A DNA stretch of 64,000 nt from Helichrysum umbraculigerum (Eukaryota > Streptophyta > Magnoliopsida > Asterales > Asteraceae), in the NCBI GenBank assembly GCA_949592205.1, contig CATIUR010000001.1, positions 236,982,750 through 237,046,749 of the forward strand. Direction: 5' to 3'. A program made the position numbers and the translations under genes. Positions within the stretch are counted from its first letter, which is position 1. Every line of letters starts with the position of its first letter. Below, piece by piece: positions 11,187 through 24,119 of this stretch. The notes beneath the pieces are model-generated. The model had not been told where the DNA came from. It worked only from the letters and a program-made list of their open reading frames with translations, and did no database searches.

Positions 11187-13012
11187 TTATGATATAATTG
11201 GCGCCTCGTGAGCAAAAAGTGCATTTTCTTGAACACCATCTTCATTGTCATTTCTCAAATATATATTTAATCCAAATGGATCCTCTTCTGATACATATGG
11301 TGAGTAAACATTGAATAGCTTGGTATACGATTGTGTAACGTCATGCTGCCTCCATGGTACAGTGTAAATTTGTTTGTTGGCATCTACGTAGGTTTCAAGA
11401 TTAAAAGAACACTCCCTTACCTTAGATATAAACCAAACAAGGTCATCGAATGGGACGCGTGAGTCTGTAAATTCTTCACTAATTAAATCAAATGACATTA
11501 TAAAATCATACCACTCAAATTCATCATCATAATCAGTTTCCCCATGAAAAGCAAGCCAATAACTAAACCCATCTAAAACACAAGAACCTATCACTCTAGT
11601 CAATCTATGTGGACGCTTGGGAGATGAACTTTCCCAATCCCTCGTAAATACCTCAACTTCGATATTGATGAAATTTGTCTTACATGATATAAATGTAAGA
11701 TTGTCAAATGTAATCTTAACAACCTTATGTTTATGGGTTTTTCTAACTTGTGCCCTAAGGGCATAGGTTAACAAACATTTAATGAGTCCAACTCTTCTCT
11801 TGAAACTATAAGAATGCATTAATTAACTTTATATCTTTTTTCTTCCAATTTTACCCTTTCACTATTCAAACAATAAATTAAATTTATTTATTCACATTAA
11901 CTACAAAATATAGTAAACTAACGCTTAATTTACTAAAAGTATAATCTTATACAAAATATAGTAAACTAACGTTTAATTTACTGAAAGTTAAATGGAAAAT
12001 ATTTAAAAAGTCCAAAAATATAGTGAAAGTCTGCTATTATTATGTGTTCATATACAATACTACGTACAAAAGTCCAAAGGGTTTTGTAAATCTTATCATG
12101 TAGTGATGATATATGTGGATACATAGAGGATTAAACATTTTTCTTTATAATAACTCTAAAACGTAATGTTTAATGTTTAAGTTATAAAAAATTTACAAAC
12201 AAAAGTTTACAAAATGACATGATATGAGAGTTTGACCAATCAAATAACATGTACGAGTATTTTTTTTCTTAATTTTCTACCTTCACATGATTAGTCCACC
12301 TCATTTTGTATGATTTTTTTTGTAAAAAAAATATAAAGCCTAGCATTGCTCTACATTTAGTTTGAATGAAATTTTAAAAAACAAAGAAATAATAAAATTT
12401 TGGTCATGAATCTCATAACTAGAATTTATTTTATAGCCCGTTTAGATACAATTTCAAAAATTATATTAGAATCAAATTACTTTTAGTTAATGGGATGATA
12501 AATTTAATTTATCGTTTGAATAGTGAAAGGGCAAAATTGGAAGAAAAAAAGAATTAAAGTTGATTAATGCATTTTTATAGTTTCAAGAGAAGAGTTGGTC
12601 TCATTAAATGTTTGTTAACCTATGCACTTAGGGTACAAGTGTCAGGACAAACCCCAAAATCAATAACAGTGTTATATGACAAATCAAACACTTTAGGTAC
12701 ATGAATAGAAACCGATTTTTGAATTGACGGGTTCCAAAGAATAGCCTCGTGAAAGTACAACAAACCCTTAGAGCTACGGAGTATCCTAGGATAGTTATCG
12801 AGAGTACGAGTATGTCCGTGATGATACGAAAACTTGCTCCTTACAAGTAGATATTGTGGCTCGATTTGACGAATGTGGTAATCAGTAATAAACTCATGGC
12901 TATCGATTAGAGACTTCCATGATTTTGAAACGCGTCTGAATTTAGTCACTGATTTGATAGGAAGACCTTTGATGATTTTCTCTTGGATGTCAAAAGGTAT
13001 GTGAACTGACAT
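11187..13012 (-). pseudogene. F-box gene copy 3, split by a transposon
   Basis: The N-terminal exon part 12642-13012 encodes MSVHIPFDIQEKIIKGLPIK (F-box) through NTVIDFGVCPDT. The C-terminal part 11187-11745 resumes at HKHKVVKITFDNL and runs through WYDFIMSFDLISEEFTDSRV, the F-box-associated domain. The element at 11746-12641 lies between them. Near the 3' end a 13-bp stretch present in copy 4 is absent, between two CTCAC repeats. This moves the frame to an early stop (HEAPIIS) where copy 4 continues for 27 residues. Apart from these two lesions the two halves are close to copy 4. Confidence 0.85.
11746..12641. mobile_element. Long-inverted-repeat element inside F-box copy 3
   Basis: The left end is ACTTGTGCCCTAAGGGCATA; the right end read inward is CACTTGTACCCTAAGTGCAT. 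The arms match for about 150 bp (GGTTAACAAACATTTAATGA in both). GCCCTAAGGGC next to the end is itself a palindrome. No coding sequence, and no clear target duplication by eye. Long arms favour a MULE-type MITE, but the class is not proven. Confidence 0.75.
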
Positions 13013-13429
13013 TATTTTGATTTTCAGGATGGTTTTCAGGGTTTGTGTCTTTAGGGTTTTTTTCTGGGATCGAGACTAATCGGTAATGGAGGTTTATTTG
13101 TTTATTTATGCCAAATTATTCGTATGTTATTATCGGGAATTTTATCTCCCGGGAAAAGCGGTTGAATGGTAAAATGGATTGAATGATAAAATTGGGTCCA
13201 ATCAATGGGCTTCATATCATATTGACATATTGTCAACATACGTGCGTGTTTATGAAAATTTAAACCGAATAGTTTCTGCTTTGTTTGTACTTTGTAGTTT
13301 TACACAAAAGTTAGATGATTATGCTTCAAAATTTTGTTGCGATTGGATTGATTTTCTTATATCATATGGCATTTAATCATTTATGTGGTGCATATTTGAT
13401 TGATGCTTACGTGGACTAAAATTGGTGAT
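13013..13429. promoter_or_regulatory. 5' flank of F-box copy 3
   Basis: Homologous to the 5' flank of copy 4 (32740-33260), so it should contain the original promoter. No TATA box could be assigned with confidence. Confidence 0.4.
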
Positions 13430-14175
13430 CAGGGCGGAGTTAAAAATTACAGTTGAGGTGGCTTAATTTATCGTGACATCGATATGTAATTATTATATCC
13501 AAAAAACCATAACTTCCATAACATACAAGAATAATTAGCGACACACTATTTTGGATGTACACAAAACTTAAATAGCATGTCAATAACAACTTAAATACTC
13601 TACTTTTAGAAGAAGAAAAAATGGTTTTGATATTATGAGATCTTTTATCAACAACCATCCACTTGAGGCTCGAATATGCGAGTCTTGTAAAATACGTTGA
13701 TTTAGATATAGATATTTTTGATTTTAAAAAAAAGAGTAAATGTATTTACTTACATATTTAAGATGGGAGATGATAAATCCACCACTATTTTTGATAAATC
13801 CACCGTCAATGTGCATTATTTGTTTGTACAGTACAATACTGTATTTCATATTCTTGATGAATCTATCAAAAATTGAGGTGGAAATATCATCACCCATTTA
13901 AGATTGTAGCTTAATTGACATATAATAAAATTGAGGAGTTAAAATAAAGCATACACTACTAATTGAGGGGCCATAAATAAAATAAAAAATGACAAAAAAG
14001 GTCATCTCCTTCACCAAACCCAAATATTACTCACTGCAAATCAAAAATATAACCTGCAAATCGGAAGATCACTCACAAAAACTCATAAATCTCTCCATTA
14101 AAGCACAATTAAATACTATATACGCAATCACAGTAGGGGGCTAGGCACCCCTGCCCCCCACTAGCTCCGCTATTG
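13430..14175. mobile_element. Non-autonomous hAT element
   Basis: It starts CAGGGCGGAG and ends CTCCGCTATTG, flanked by the 8-bp duplication TTGGTGAT at 13422-13429 and 14176-14183. The copy-4 flank at about 33255 shows the uninterrupted sequence. No transposase. It hosts the MITE at 13765-13896. Confidence 0.85.
13765..13896. mobile_element. Small MITE nested in the hAT element
   Basis: The ends GGGAGATGATAAATCCACC and, inverted, GGGTGATGATATTTCCACC are inverted repeats. The 8-bp duplication TTTAAGAT lies at 13757-13764 and 13897-13904. A related element with GGGTGGTGACATTTACACC ends lies at 28607-28745. Confidence 0.7.
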
Positions 14176-14183
14176 TTGGTGAT

Positions 14184-14530
14184 ATCGAATTTAATAGATA
14201 TGTTGTATTAAAAAATAGAGAAATGTAATGATTGCAAACAAATTATTAGATGTAATACGATGTGAACCTATCAAAATACGCAAATATTTTTCTCTTTTTT
14301 AACTCTCTAGCTTTCATGATTGGCAGACATCATTGTATACGTATCCTAGTAAATCTTTTGTAAGTATAGTATTGCTCGAAAAATTAAGATCTTTATGTCG
14401 ATTTATTGCTTAGAAGTACATTGTTAATACATTATTCAAACACTTAAAAACATATAGCTCATGTTTATAGATCATTCGATGCTATGTTATGCATGAACAT
14501 GCACAATATATTTTTTCTGGTAGATAAAAA
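14184..14530. other. 5' flank of F-box copy 3, outer part
   Basis: Non-coding. Matches 33550-33900 upstream of copy 4. Confidence 0.6.
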
Positions 14531-15527
14531 AAAATGCCTAAAAACCATCTGGTGATGGCCTAGTGGTAAGGGCCCCCGAATGACTTCCTAGAGGTCACGT
14601 GTTCGATCCCTCTCTGGGTAAACATCTACCAGATGGTTAGGGGAATGTTCGAAAACGGTCACGGTAACGATTAGGCCGCGTACATCACAAGCATAATGTA
14701 ACATCCTCTCCGATAGCCTGGTATTTTCTAGTTATAATTTCGTATTTAATTGTTTTAAATAATTTTGCGATATAATTGTTTAATTGTGAAATTTGGTGAA
14801 ATAGGTCTTAGGACTTATTGTGGATAATGAAATGTTGCTTGTTTTAATTTATTAAAGTTGACGGTATAATAAAATAAGTTTCTCGAATTTAGTAATTAGG
14901 TGCCAGACAATAGATTTAGAGCGGGTATAAAATACTCAAAATGTTAAATCGGTTAAATGGTTGGGCCGACCCTTTTTGGAGATCACTTTACCAATTCTCA
15001 TTTCCTTTTCATCTTCTCCTTTCATAACCAAACACATAAACCCTAACTAGTAAAATATAGTGAAATCATCAAATTAGCAAGTGATTGGAGTTAGTAATCT
15101 ACAAGTTATCATCAAGATTTTCTTCTTCTATTCATCATCTCCTTCATTTTTAAGGTAAATAGAGTTTATCCCAAATATTAGAATTTATGATAATTGATAA
15201 TTTGATGTAGATAGAGGTGTTAGTTGGTGATTATATGTGGTATGTGATACCAAGTGATGATTCTTAACTAGTTATATGCATCAAATTCATGATTATGAGC
15301 TTTGATTGAAAATGGTTGAATAACCTAATTAGAATTTATGAATTTGATGTGAACCTTAGTTATTTGGATGTTATGGAGATTGATTAATGTTATATAGTTG
15401 TTGTATGAGGTTGTTGTTGGATTAGAAATCGAGTTTGTTGTATAAATTGGTTAGAAATTGAGATTTTGTTAGTTTTTGTTCGTGCATATTTCATTTCTGC
15501 TGCTGCTGTTCTTGATCTGCATGAGAA

Positions 15528-15655
15528 GCCGGCGGCTTGATGAGGCAAGCCGGCGGGTTCTGTTTAAAGGTAGGGAAGCCGGCGGCTAAGAAGCCTAGCC
15601 GGCGGCTAAATGCCTAAGACCGACGGGTCAAAGACCCTAGCCGGCGGGTAAAAAT
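15528..15655 (+). repeat. AGCCGGCGGCT cassette in the solo LTR
   Basis: GC-rich near-palindromes (AGCCGGCGGCT, GCCGGCGGGT) are spaced about 20-25 bp apart in AT-rich DNA. The cassette continues across the insertion at 24119-24210. Confidence 0.85.
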
Positions 15656-15705
15656 AGCTTTAAAACTCGTTTTATTTCTGGTTGCTCAAAATGCCTTAGA
15701 GCCGG

Positions 15706-17828
15706 TATAACACCCTTCATTTATACTAATTTAAATATAGTCAATCGGAAGCGTAAGTCCAAATAGATAGTGATAATTTACATCGTTTTATCAACTTATA
15801 AAATTCAACATTTTCAAAACATAATTTATTCAACCGAGGTGTTATATAAAACACTTTGAAACATTATATTATACAAATCCCTTATCAGAGTATTGCCTCG
15901 TGGTCAAACATTCCTGCTAGCCCAACTTCTTGCACACCCATTATTCAAACCGAAACCTGCAAGAAGTGTTAATGTGGGGGATTAGCATAACGCTAAGTGA
16001 GCAGATAACTAATCAACAACCTAACTTAGCTCAACAACTTTGTGTACAACAATTATCACTAAACAAGCTAGTACACAATACAACACATCAACAATGCATC
16101 AGTTCAACAATGCAACAATTCAACTAATCAACAACACCATAATGAGGATCGGCGGCTCTGGGGATAACCATAAACCCGGGAGGCTCCCCAAGAACACTTA
16201 CCCAACCTATCCGTATGGCCATACGGACGAGACCGATAGCTAGTGATTATCTTCAACTAACACAGGAGGTGTGTTAAACTTTGGATAACCAACTAGCCCA
16301 ACCAACAGTTCAACAACTCGTTGCCTCATTAACAACTGATGCCCGAAGGCCAATTAACTCAAGTGATCACGTAATCAACAAGTCGCATATTCAACTAGTC
16401 AACATATCAACAGTATTATTACTATCAACATAATCATCAATGCAACGGATAAAGTAATAATACGTTACTTGTTGTAACCAAACTTGTTACAACCAAGTTA
16501 CGCTGAGGATTAGAGATCCACTCACCGAATACCTCAGCCATCCACTCAGTAGTCTAATATCACTGAGCCTTCTGCACATCTGAGAATACAACATAATATC
16601 ACAAGTTAGTTACATGTCTCAAAAGTATACAACACCATTCAAATATACTTACATCAACAATTCCAATTATCAATTCCAAATTCATACTTCTTGAATTAGA
16701 TATCATAATAATCCCTTTTCAACTACACATTAATCAAATTAGTACTTATAGTAATTTCACATTATTCATTCCAAGAGTATGAATAATCACCTTTAACATC
16801 ATTAGTTCGTCATCACTTATCACATTATGATCATTAATAACACATCATCATTTAATCTACTTTAATTATCACTAATCCATCAAAACACCTCATAATCATC
16901 ATAATCACCATAACACTTAATTAACTTTACACATTTTAGCTTGAACACAACTAATCATCATCATGAATCAACACTTATTTATTTAAACATCATTTTACTC
17001 TAGGCTTTAATATCATAATTCATGACTAATCAACTAAACCCACAACTTTTTATCATGATCATGATTCAATTATACAACATCTAGTTTAGGGTTTCACTTA
17101 TAATCATGAATTGAACATCAACTAACAATTATACAAGCATTACAAGCCTCAATTTAACATTACTCATCCTAATTTTCATCATATATACAAAACCCCATTT
17201 TCTAGGTTTATGGAAATCAAGAAATTGAGACTTACAACATGTTTATGAAGATGATGGAAGGATTAATACATGTTATTAAAGCTTAACTAACATCAATTTC
17301 ACCATTTGAAACCCTAATTTCAGATTAAAGTCAAGAACACCAAAACCCCCAATTTCTAGGGTTCATACTTCAAGGATTTAAGACTTACATGTTGATTAGG
17401 ATGATAATCCATGATCTTGAAGCTTAAATTCGAATTTGGTAGCTTCAATTTGATGATTTCTTCATGAATTAGATAAGTGATCTAAGGTTTTCAAGTTATG
17501 TATGCATATGTGTGTGTAGATATGTCGATATATGATGAAAACATTAAACCGACTCAAAGTTTAGATGTGTACTAGAAGTGTTTAATTTCATTCCCCGTAC
17601 TTTTCATTGTCTGGAACTTAAAAACCATTTACGGGGAAACATTATTTTATTTTACCATCAACTAAATAAAATTAAAACACTCAATAATTTATTAGTCACA
17701 ATAAATTATTCGACTCTTTTACCCATTTATTTTCAAATAATACAACACACCTATTTTCTAACACACTTAATAATAATTCACAGTTAGAAAATATTAAATA
17801 CTACTAGACCCAAATACTGGGTGTTACA
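15706..17828 (-). repeat. 3' LTR of the LARD
   Basis: On the + strand it begins TATAACACCC and ends GGGTGTTACA. Nearly identical to 21997-24119. It contains a GGCCATACGG palindrome-like block at about 16215. Confidence 0.9.
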
Positions 17829-17842
17829 AATCTCCCCTCCTT
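17829..17842 (-). promoter_or_regulatory. Polypurine tract of the LARD
   Basis: On the minus strand it reads AAGGAGGGGAGATT directly before the 3' LTR, the usual plus-strand priming site. Confidence 0.75.
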
Positions 17843-20800
17843 AAAGAGATTTCGTCCTCGAAATCTGATCACACTATATATAATCTAAGAACACAACCAC
17901 CTATTACTCCCCTTCCCCATGTGAGATTCAACTCACATTTTATTTCTACTTTGCTAATACTTAACCTTTCATATTACACTAATTGTATACTACTCATTAA
18001 TATATGCACTCAATTTATTTCAATTATGCATATAACCCCATGCATATCTATAATCACACAAACACCGAATCAATTTGCATATATTTAACTATTTAAACAC
18101 AATATATATGTATATCTTATCAACTTACACACCACCAATGTGTATATCAATTAAATTCACAATAACACATAAGTTGTGTTTCATACACCGCTTAATTCAA
18201 CTATCATCAAATACATATATCATACATTACTCCCTTGAGCAATTCCTAAATATATGTACACGGTTTCGATTCTTTCCACATTCACATATCCAAATGTAAA
18301 TGTTTATTCCTTTTTCCCCTTGCACAATTATTGTGCACTTATCCTGTCTTTAATAAGTCAACTAACCATTTACATGAGCATTTATACTTAGTCATGTATA
18401 CAACTAAAACACATAATCACTGGTCACAAATGTAACACATATCTCTTTGAACATCTCAACCTTATAGTAATTACAACAAGTGGTAGTGAATACCACAATA
18501 TACACCTTAACAACAAAAGTTTAGCTCGATTTACAACTAGCAATTTAACTAACATCTTGTTAGAAATTTTCACTTTTGCAACTAGTTGATTACAACTTTA
18601 CAACTTATAAATATAAATACAACTTGATTATATGAAACTCTTATTCGAAAGCATCACCATTCATATAATCATAATCACATATAGAATAAACAATAAGCAG
18701 TATGTAGAGGTCAATTCTTATTGTTGAAACTACTATTATATAATCAACTAGCATCCGGTTACACCAATTAAGATGCTAAGACAACACCCGTTAATACCAT
18801 GTATCATCCTCAATGGTATTTCAACAACACAAGGTGTAGTCATAAATCATCTTTTCAACAATATTACCACAATATTATTCATAAACAACTGACCTCTACT
18901 TTGCGGAAATCATTTTTTTAAAGATTACTAGTTGCACTTAACTATATACATATCTCTTGTATCCTAGTTACCACATTAAACAACAACTTAATGGTTTATT
19001 ACTCTTTTATTTTAGTCAATCATTGACTATATTTCAACTACAGGTCAACATATCTTACCTGTTATCTTAAAACCACTTAACTTTACCTGGTACTTAGTAA
19101 CCTCAACAACTCCATGTGAAATGGCATAATATAAATACGTTGGCCAGACGTCGTCATATTATGTCATTCACACTTTATTCTCAGGCCACTTCATACCATT
19201 TATCTCCTAAGTAATTATCTTTACTCTCACATATTGCTCAACAGTAATATCAACACTTTACACAATTACAACAACCTGTAATAGCAAGTATATTCCCAAT
19301 TTTTAACTTGCTACTATTTTCAACTTATCACCTTTAATATGAACTACTCATATTATCATGTATATATAACAATACAAGCATATAACACCAATGTCTGACA
19401 CAATACATCAGTCAACTTTGTTATCACCCGAACCAATATCAAGTATTATTTATATAACTTAATACTTATAGTACATTTAGTACTAAACAATTCATCAATA
19501 TTATGTATAATATTCAACACATAATAGTCAATCTATATACCTTTAATCAAATCTCAATTGAGTATTTCATGCTCAACTATTACATCAATATAAGCTCCTA
19601 TGCTTATTTCGTAATTTCTTAAAACGCTCAATTCAACATTTTATCATACTCTAAGTAATTCAACTACTTCATCTCATTTCAATTAGTCCACATAATATAG
19701 TTCATATGATTAGCTAATCAATGTTTACTAATTCTTGCTAGTAGCAATCAACAATACCATTTACTGGTATATTTTTGCAGTTAAATAAACTGCCTACAAC
19801 CGACGCATACACCATAAAATATGTGAACCTCTTAAATCAACTTTTAATGTTGTATATAGTCACATGAATGATCTCTGGGCTCAATGAAACAAAAGCTCAA
19901 TGCAAAACGTAAGCTAAAAGTTCGAAATAAGATTCGAAAAACAATAAAACGCGATTTTTCGGGCCCCAAACGACCCCGAAGTGCCAAAAACTGACAGGGC
20001 TCATGGCGATGCGATGAGCTTTGACCGTTGGGCCGTTTTTGAGTGGACATGTAAATTTCGTCTTAATCGGACACCGAAATTTTCTAGCGGAAATTTCTAC
20101 GTCAAAAGTTACGTCGAACGTCGAAAAACGTAAAAAAAAAAATTAATCCTGTAAATACCCACAAACCGCCGGCTAGGCTACATGAGCCACCGGCTAACAT
20201 ATCTAGCCGCCGGCTAAAGGTCTTGACCCGCCGGCTACCCGAGTCGAAACGCCGGCTAACACCAATTTTTGCAAACAGAACAAAAGTGCGTTTTAAAGCT
20301 AAAAGAAGCCGCCGGCTTGGGGCATCCAGCCGCCGGTTTGGACCTCCAGCCGCCGGCTATAACCTCCAGCCGCCGGGTCCCCTGTCTGCACAGCAGACTG
20401 AACATCTTAGTGCAAAAATGCGAATTTCAAACGCGCATATCTCACAAACCGTAAGGAGTTAGGTCATGAAATTTTGCAGGCACCTCCACTATGCCAAAAT
20501 AAAACTTTCCCTTTTTACACTTTTTCAATTTTCCCATTTTACGAGAAAATGGACGTGTAACTCATTTTAGGCCATTTCCGACCATTTTAGTGAACACGCC
20601 ATATTCCAAATGGCTTACTTTCTGACTTCAACCCTTTACCAACATGTTTCTATATATATTTAAGACGTGTGGGCATATTCATCACCCCCATATACCCTTC
20701 CTATCGTATTTTCACTCGTTGACCCGTTTAGGGGTCCAATTGGGCACCTTTACCAAAATCTACTAGTTTAACTACTTCAACACTTTCAACACACATTCCT

Positions 20801-21980
20801 ACTATATGTAGGACTTAAAATCACTGTTACATTGGTCATAACTAAACCAATACTCATTTTAACCATTTAACCACTCAGTGACCCATTTGGGCACTTTAAC
20901 AACCCATTTGGGTTTCAACCTATATGTTTACAAATTTTAACACCCATTTTACACTTCTTTGACTTTACCAAGTCAAACAACTTCACTTTCGCTATCGGTG
21001 TCTCATTATATTCTTAAAACACCAAATTCACATAAAATCATCAAATTTAGACCAATCACAACAAGTTTTCCAATTTCATGATCACTTTGACTTTTCACAA
21101 CTTGTCAATACATATTAGTTTGGTTGACCACTTCGACTTCATTATATTACCACTTTTAGTATATAGATCTTAATTCAATTACAATCATGATCATTATTAA
21201 ACACATAAACATCTTACCATATTCATCACTTTATAGTATATATATTACCAAATTCGACTCTACTAATCTCAACTTTGACTTTTCTGTGTCAAACATACCA
21301 TTCCCAATCAATGGACACTTTCTCATTTAAACAACAACAAGACTCCAAATTACCTCGATTGAGATATTCCAACAATCTCATTTCACTATCTAGAGTCATT
21401 TCAACTTTGCTAATCACAGTACTTCCAAAATTATTATTTCACATAACAATTCATACAACCGATTTCATATTTTAATTTCATATTGTAGACACAATTAAAT
21501 CCACATAATACAACTATTACACCTTATTCAACAATGTATCTACACAATTTAACAATATATTACACCTTTCTATGATGTTAAACATCTCATTTAGTATCTC
21601 CTCATCAGATTTACAAGCAACTATTATCAAGGACTCATCACTAAGGAATCATAGCAGTTTGACTCAACTTACTTCACTACTAATCATAACATAACAAAGT
21701 AAACAATTCAAACTTATTTAAATTCATCGAATTTATCGAGAATTACCTGGCATATCTAGGCCCACGAGTATTGAGGAATCAATGAGAATACCTATTGGTT
21801 CCTCATATTCCTCCGTCTCTGCAACCAAAACAACACTTTTGCAACTTTTTATAGGTTAGTACACATTCAATAACAACTTTCTCATGCAACTACTAATCCC
21901 GCACTCCCAGGAATGTTTGACTTGACACTACCATAGATTTGGGATTGAACACATTGCAATGTCCAATTCGCCCAAACCTA
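17843..21980 (-). other. Non-coding internal region of the LARD
   Basis: Very AT-rich, with stop codons throughout and no retrotransposon domain. The part from about 20015 to 21980 is homologous to 35005-36727 in the element inside MULE C. Confidence 0.8.
20160..20385 (-). repeat. AGCCGGCGGCT cassette in the LARD interior
   Basis: About nine GC-rich units read AGCCGCCGGCT on the + strand, that is AGCCGGCGGCT on the element strand. They sit between CGTCGAACGTCG and AAACGCGCATA, exactly where the related element at 34816-39062 has AACGCGATCC hairpins. Confidence 0.85.
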
Positions 21981-21993
21981 TGCTCTGATACCA
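21981..21993 (-). promoter_or_regulatory. Primer-binding site, initiator tRNA-Met
   Basis: TGGTATCAGAGCA on the minus strand, three bases inside the 5' LTR. It matches the 3' end of plant initiator tRNA-Met. Confidence 0.9.
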
Positions 21994-21996
21994 ACT

Positions 21997-24119
21997 TATA
22001 ACACCCTTCATTTATACTAATTTAAATATAGTCAATCGGAAGCGTAAGTCCAAATAGATAGTGATAATTTACATCGTTTTATCAACTTATAAAATTCAAC
22101 ATTTTCAAAACATAATTTATTCAACCGAGGTGTTATATAAAACACTTTGAAACATTATATTATACAAATCCCTTATCAGAGTATTGCCTCGTGGTCAAAC
22201 ATTCCTGCTAGCCCAACTTCTTGCACACCCATTATTCAAACCGAAACCTGCAAGAAGTGTTAATGTGGGGGATTAGCATAACGCTAAGTGAGCAGATAAC
22301 TAATCAACAACCTAACTTAGCTCAACAACTTTGTGTACAACAATTATCACTAAACAAGCTAGTACACAATACAACACATCAACAATGCATCAGTTCAACA
22401 ATGCAACAATTCAACTAATCAACAACACCATAATGAGGATCGGCGGCTCTGGGGATAACCATAAACCCGGGAGGCTCCCCAAGAACACTTACCCAACCTA
22501 TCCGTATGGCCATACGGACGAGACCGATAGCTAGTGATTATCTTCAACTAACACAGGAGGTGTGTTAAACTTTGGATAACCAACTAGCCCAACCAACAGT
22601 TCAACAACTCGTTGCCTCATTAACAACTGATGCCCGAAGGCCAATTAACTCAAGTGATCACGTAATCAACAAGTCGCATATTCAACTAGTCAACATATCA
22701 ACAGTATTATTACTATCAACATAATCATCAATGCAACGGATAAAGTAATAATACGTTACTTGTTGTAACCAAACTTGTTACAACCAAGTTACGCTGAGGA
22801 TTAGAGATCCACTCACCGAATACCTCAGCCATCCACTCAGTAGTCTAATATCACTGAGCCTTCTGCACATCTGAGAATACAACATAATATCACAAGTTAG
22901 TTACATGTCTCAAAAGTATACAACACCATTCAAATATACTTACATCAACAATTCCAATTATCAATTCCAAATTCATACTTCTTGAATTAGATATCATAAT
23001 AATCCCTTTTCAACTACACATTAATCAAATTAGTACTTATAGTAATTTCACATTATTCATTCCAAGAGTATGAATAATCACCTTTAACATCATTAGTTCG
23101 TCATCACTTATCACATTATGATCATTAATAACACATCATCATTTAATCTACTTTAATTATCACTAATCCATCAAAACACCTCATAATCATCATAATCACC
23201 ATAACACTTAATTAACTTTACACATTTTAGCTTGAACACAACTAATCATCATCATGAATCAACACTTATTTATTTAAACATCATTTTACTCTAGGCTTTA
23301 ATATCATAATTCATGACTAATCAACTAAACCCACAACTTTTTATCATGATCATGATTCAATTATACAACATCTAGTTTAGGGTTTCACTTATAATCATGA
23401 ATTGAACATCAACTAACAATTATACAAGCATTACAAGCCTCAATTTAACATTACTCATCCTAATTTTCATCATATATACAAAACCCCATTTTCTAGGTTT
23501 ATGGAAATCAAGAAATTGAGACTTACAACATGTTTATGAAGATGATGGAAGGATTAATACATGTTATTAAAGCTTAACTAACATCAATTCCACCATTTGA
23601 AACCCTAATTTCGGATTAAAGTCAAGAACACCAAAACCCCCAATTTCTAGGGTTCATACTTCAAGGATTTAAGACTTACATGTTGATTAGGATGATAATC
23701 CATGATCTTGAAGCTTAAATTCGAATTTGGTAGCTTCAATTTGATGATTTCTTCATGAATTAGATAAGTGATCTAAGGTTTTCAAGTTATGTATGCATAT
23801 GTGTGTGTAGATATGTCGATATATGATGAAAACATTAAACCGACTCAAAGTTTAGATGTGTACTAGAAGTGTTTAATTTCATTCCCCGTACTTTTCATTG
23901 TCTGAAACTTAAAAACCATTTACGGGGAAACATTATTTTATTTTACCATCAACTAAATAAAATTAAAACACTCAATAATTTATTAGTCACAATAAATTAT
24001 TTGACTCTTTTACCCATTTATTTTCAAATAATACAACACACCTATTTTCTGACACACTTAATAATAATTCACAGTTAGAAAATATTAAATACTACTAGAC
24101 CCAAATACTGGGTGTTACA
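21997..24119 (-). repeat. 5' LTR of the LARD
   Basis: Same length as the left copy. It is followed by the second GCCGG duplication. Confidence 0.9.

Larger units (their letters stand above)
15706..24119 (-). mobile_element. Young non-coding LTR retrotransposon (LARD-type)
   Basis: Two LTRs of 2,123 bp (15706-17828 and 21997-24119) flank about 4.17 kb of AT-rich internal DNA. The 5-bp duplication GCCGG lies at 15701-15705 and 24120-24124. The primer-binding site and polypurine tract show minus-strand orientation. No gag, protease, reverse transcriptase or integrase frame is visible, so it must be mobilised by a relative. Comparing the LTRs by eye I find five differences, all transitions, which points to a recent insertion. 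Short ORFs repeated at 15930-16243 and 22221-22534 are LTR sequence, not genes. Confidence 0.9.

Noticed and set aside
14555..14625. Functional tRNA gene
   Set aside because: A and B boxes are present but there is no complete cloverleaf, and the A-rich tail and TSD show a SINE.
15930..22534. Identical small frames at 15930/22221 and 16040/22331
   Set aside because: They lie in the two LTRs of the LARD and are duplicated only because the LTRs are.
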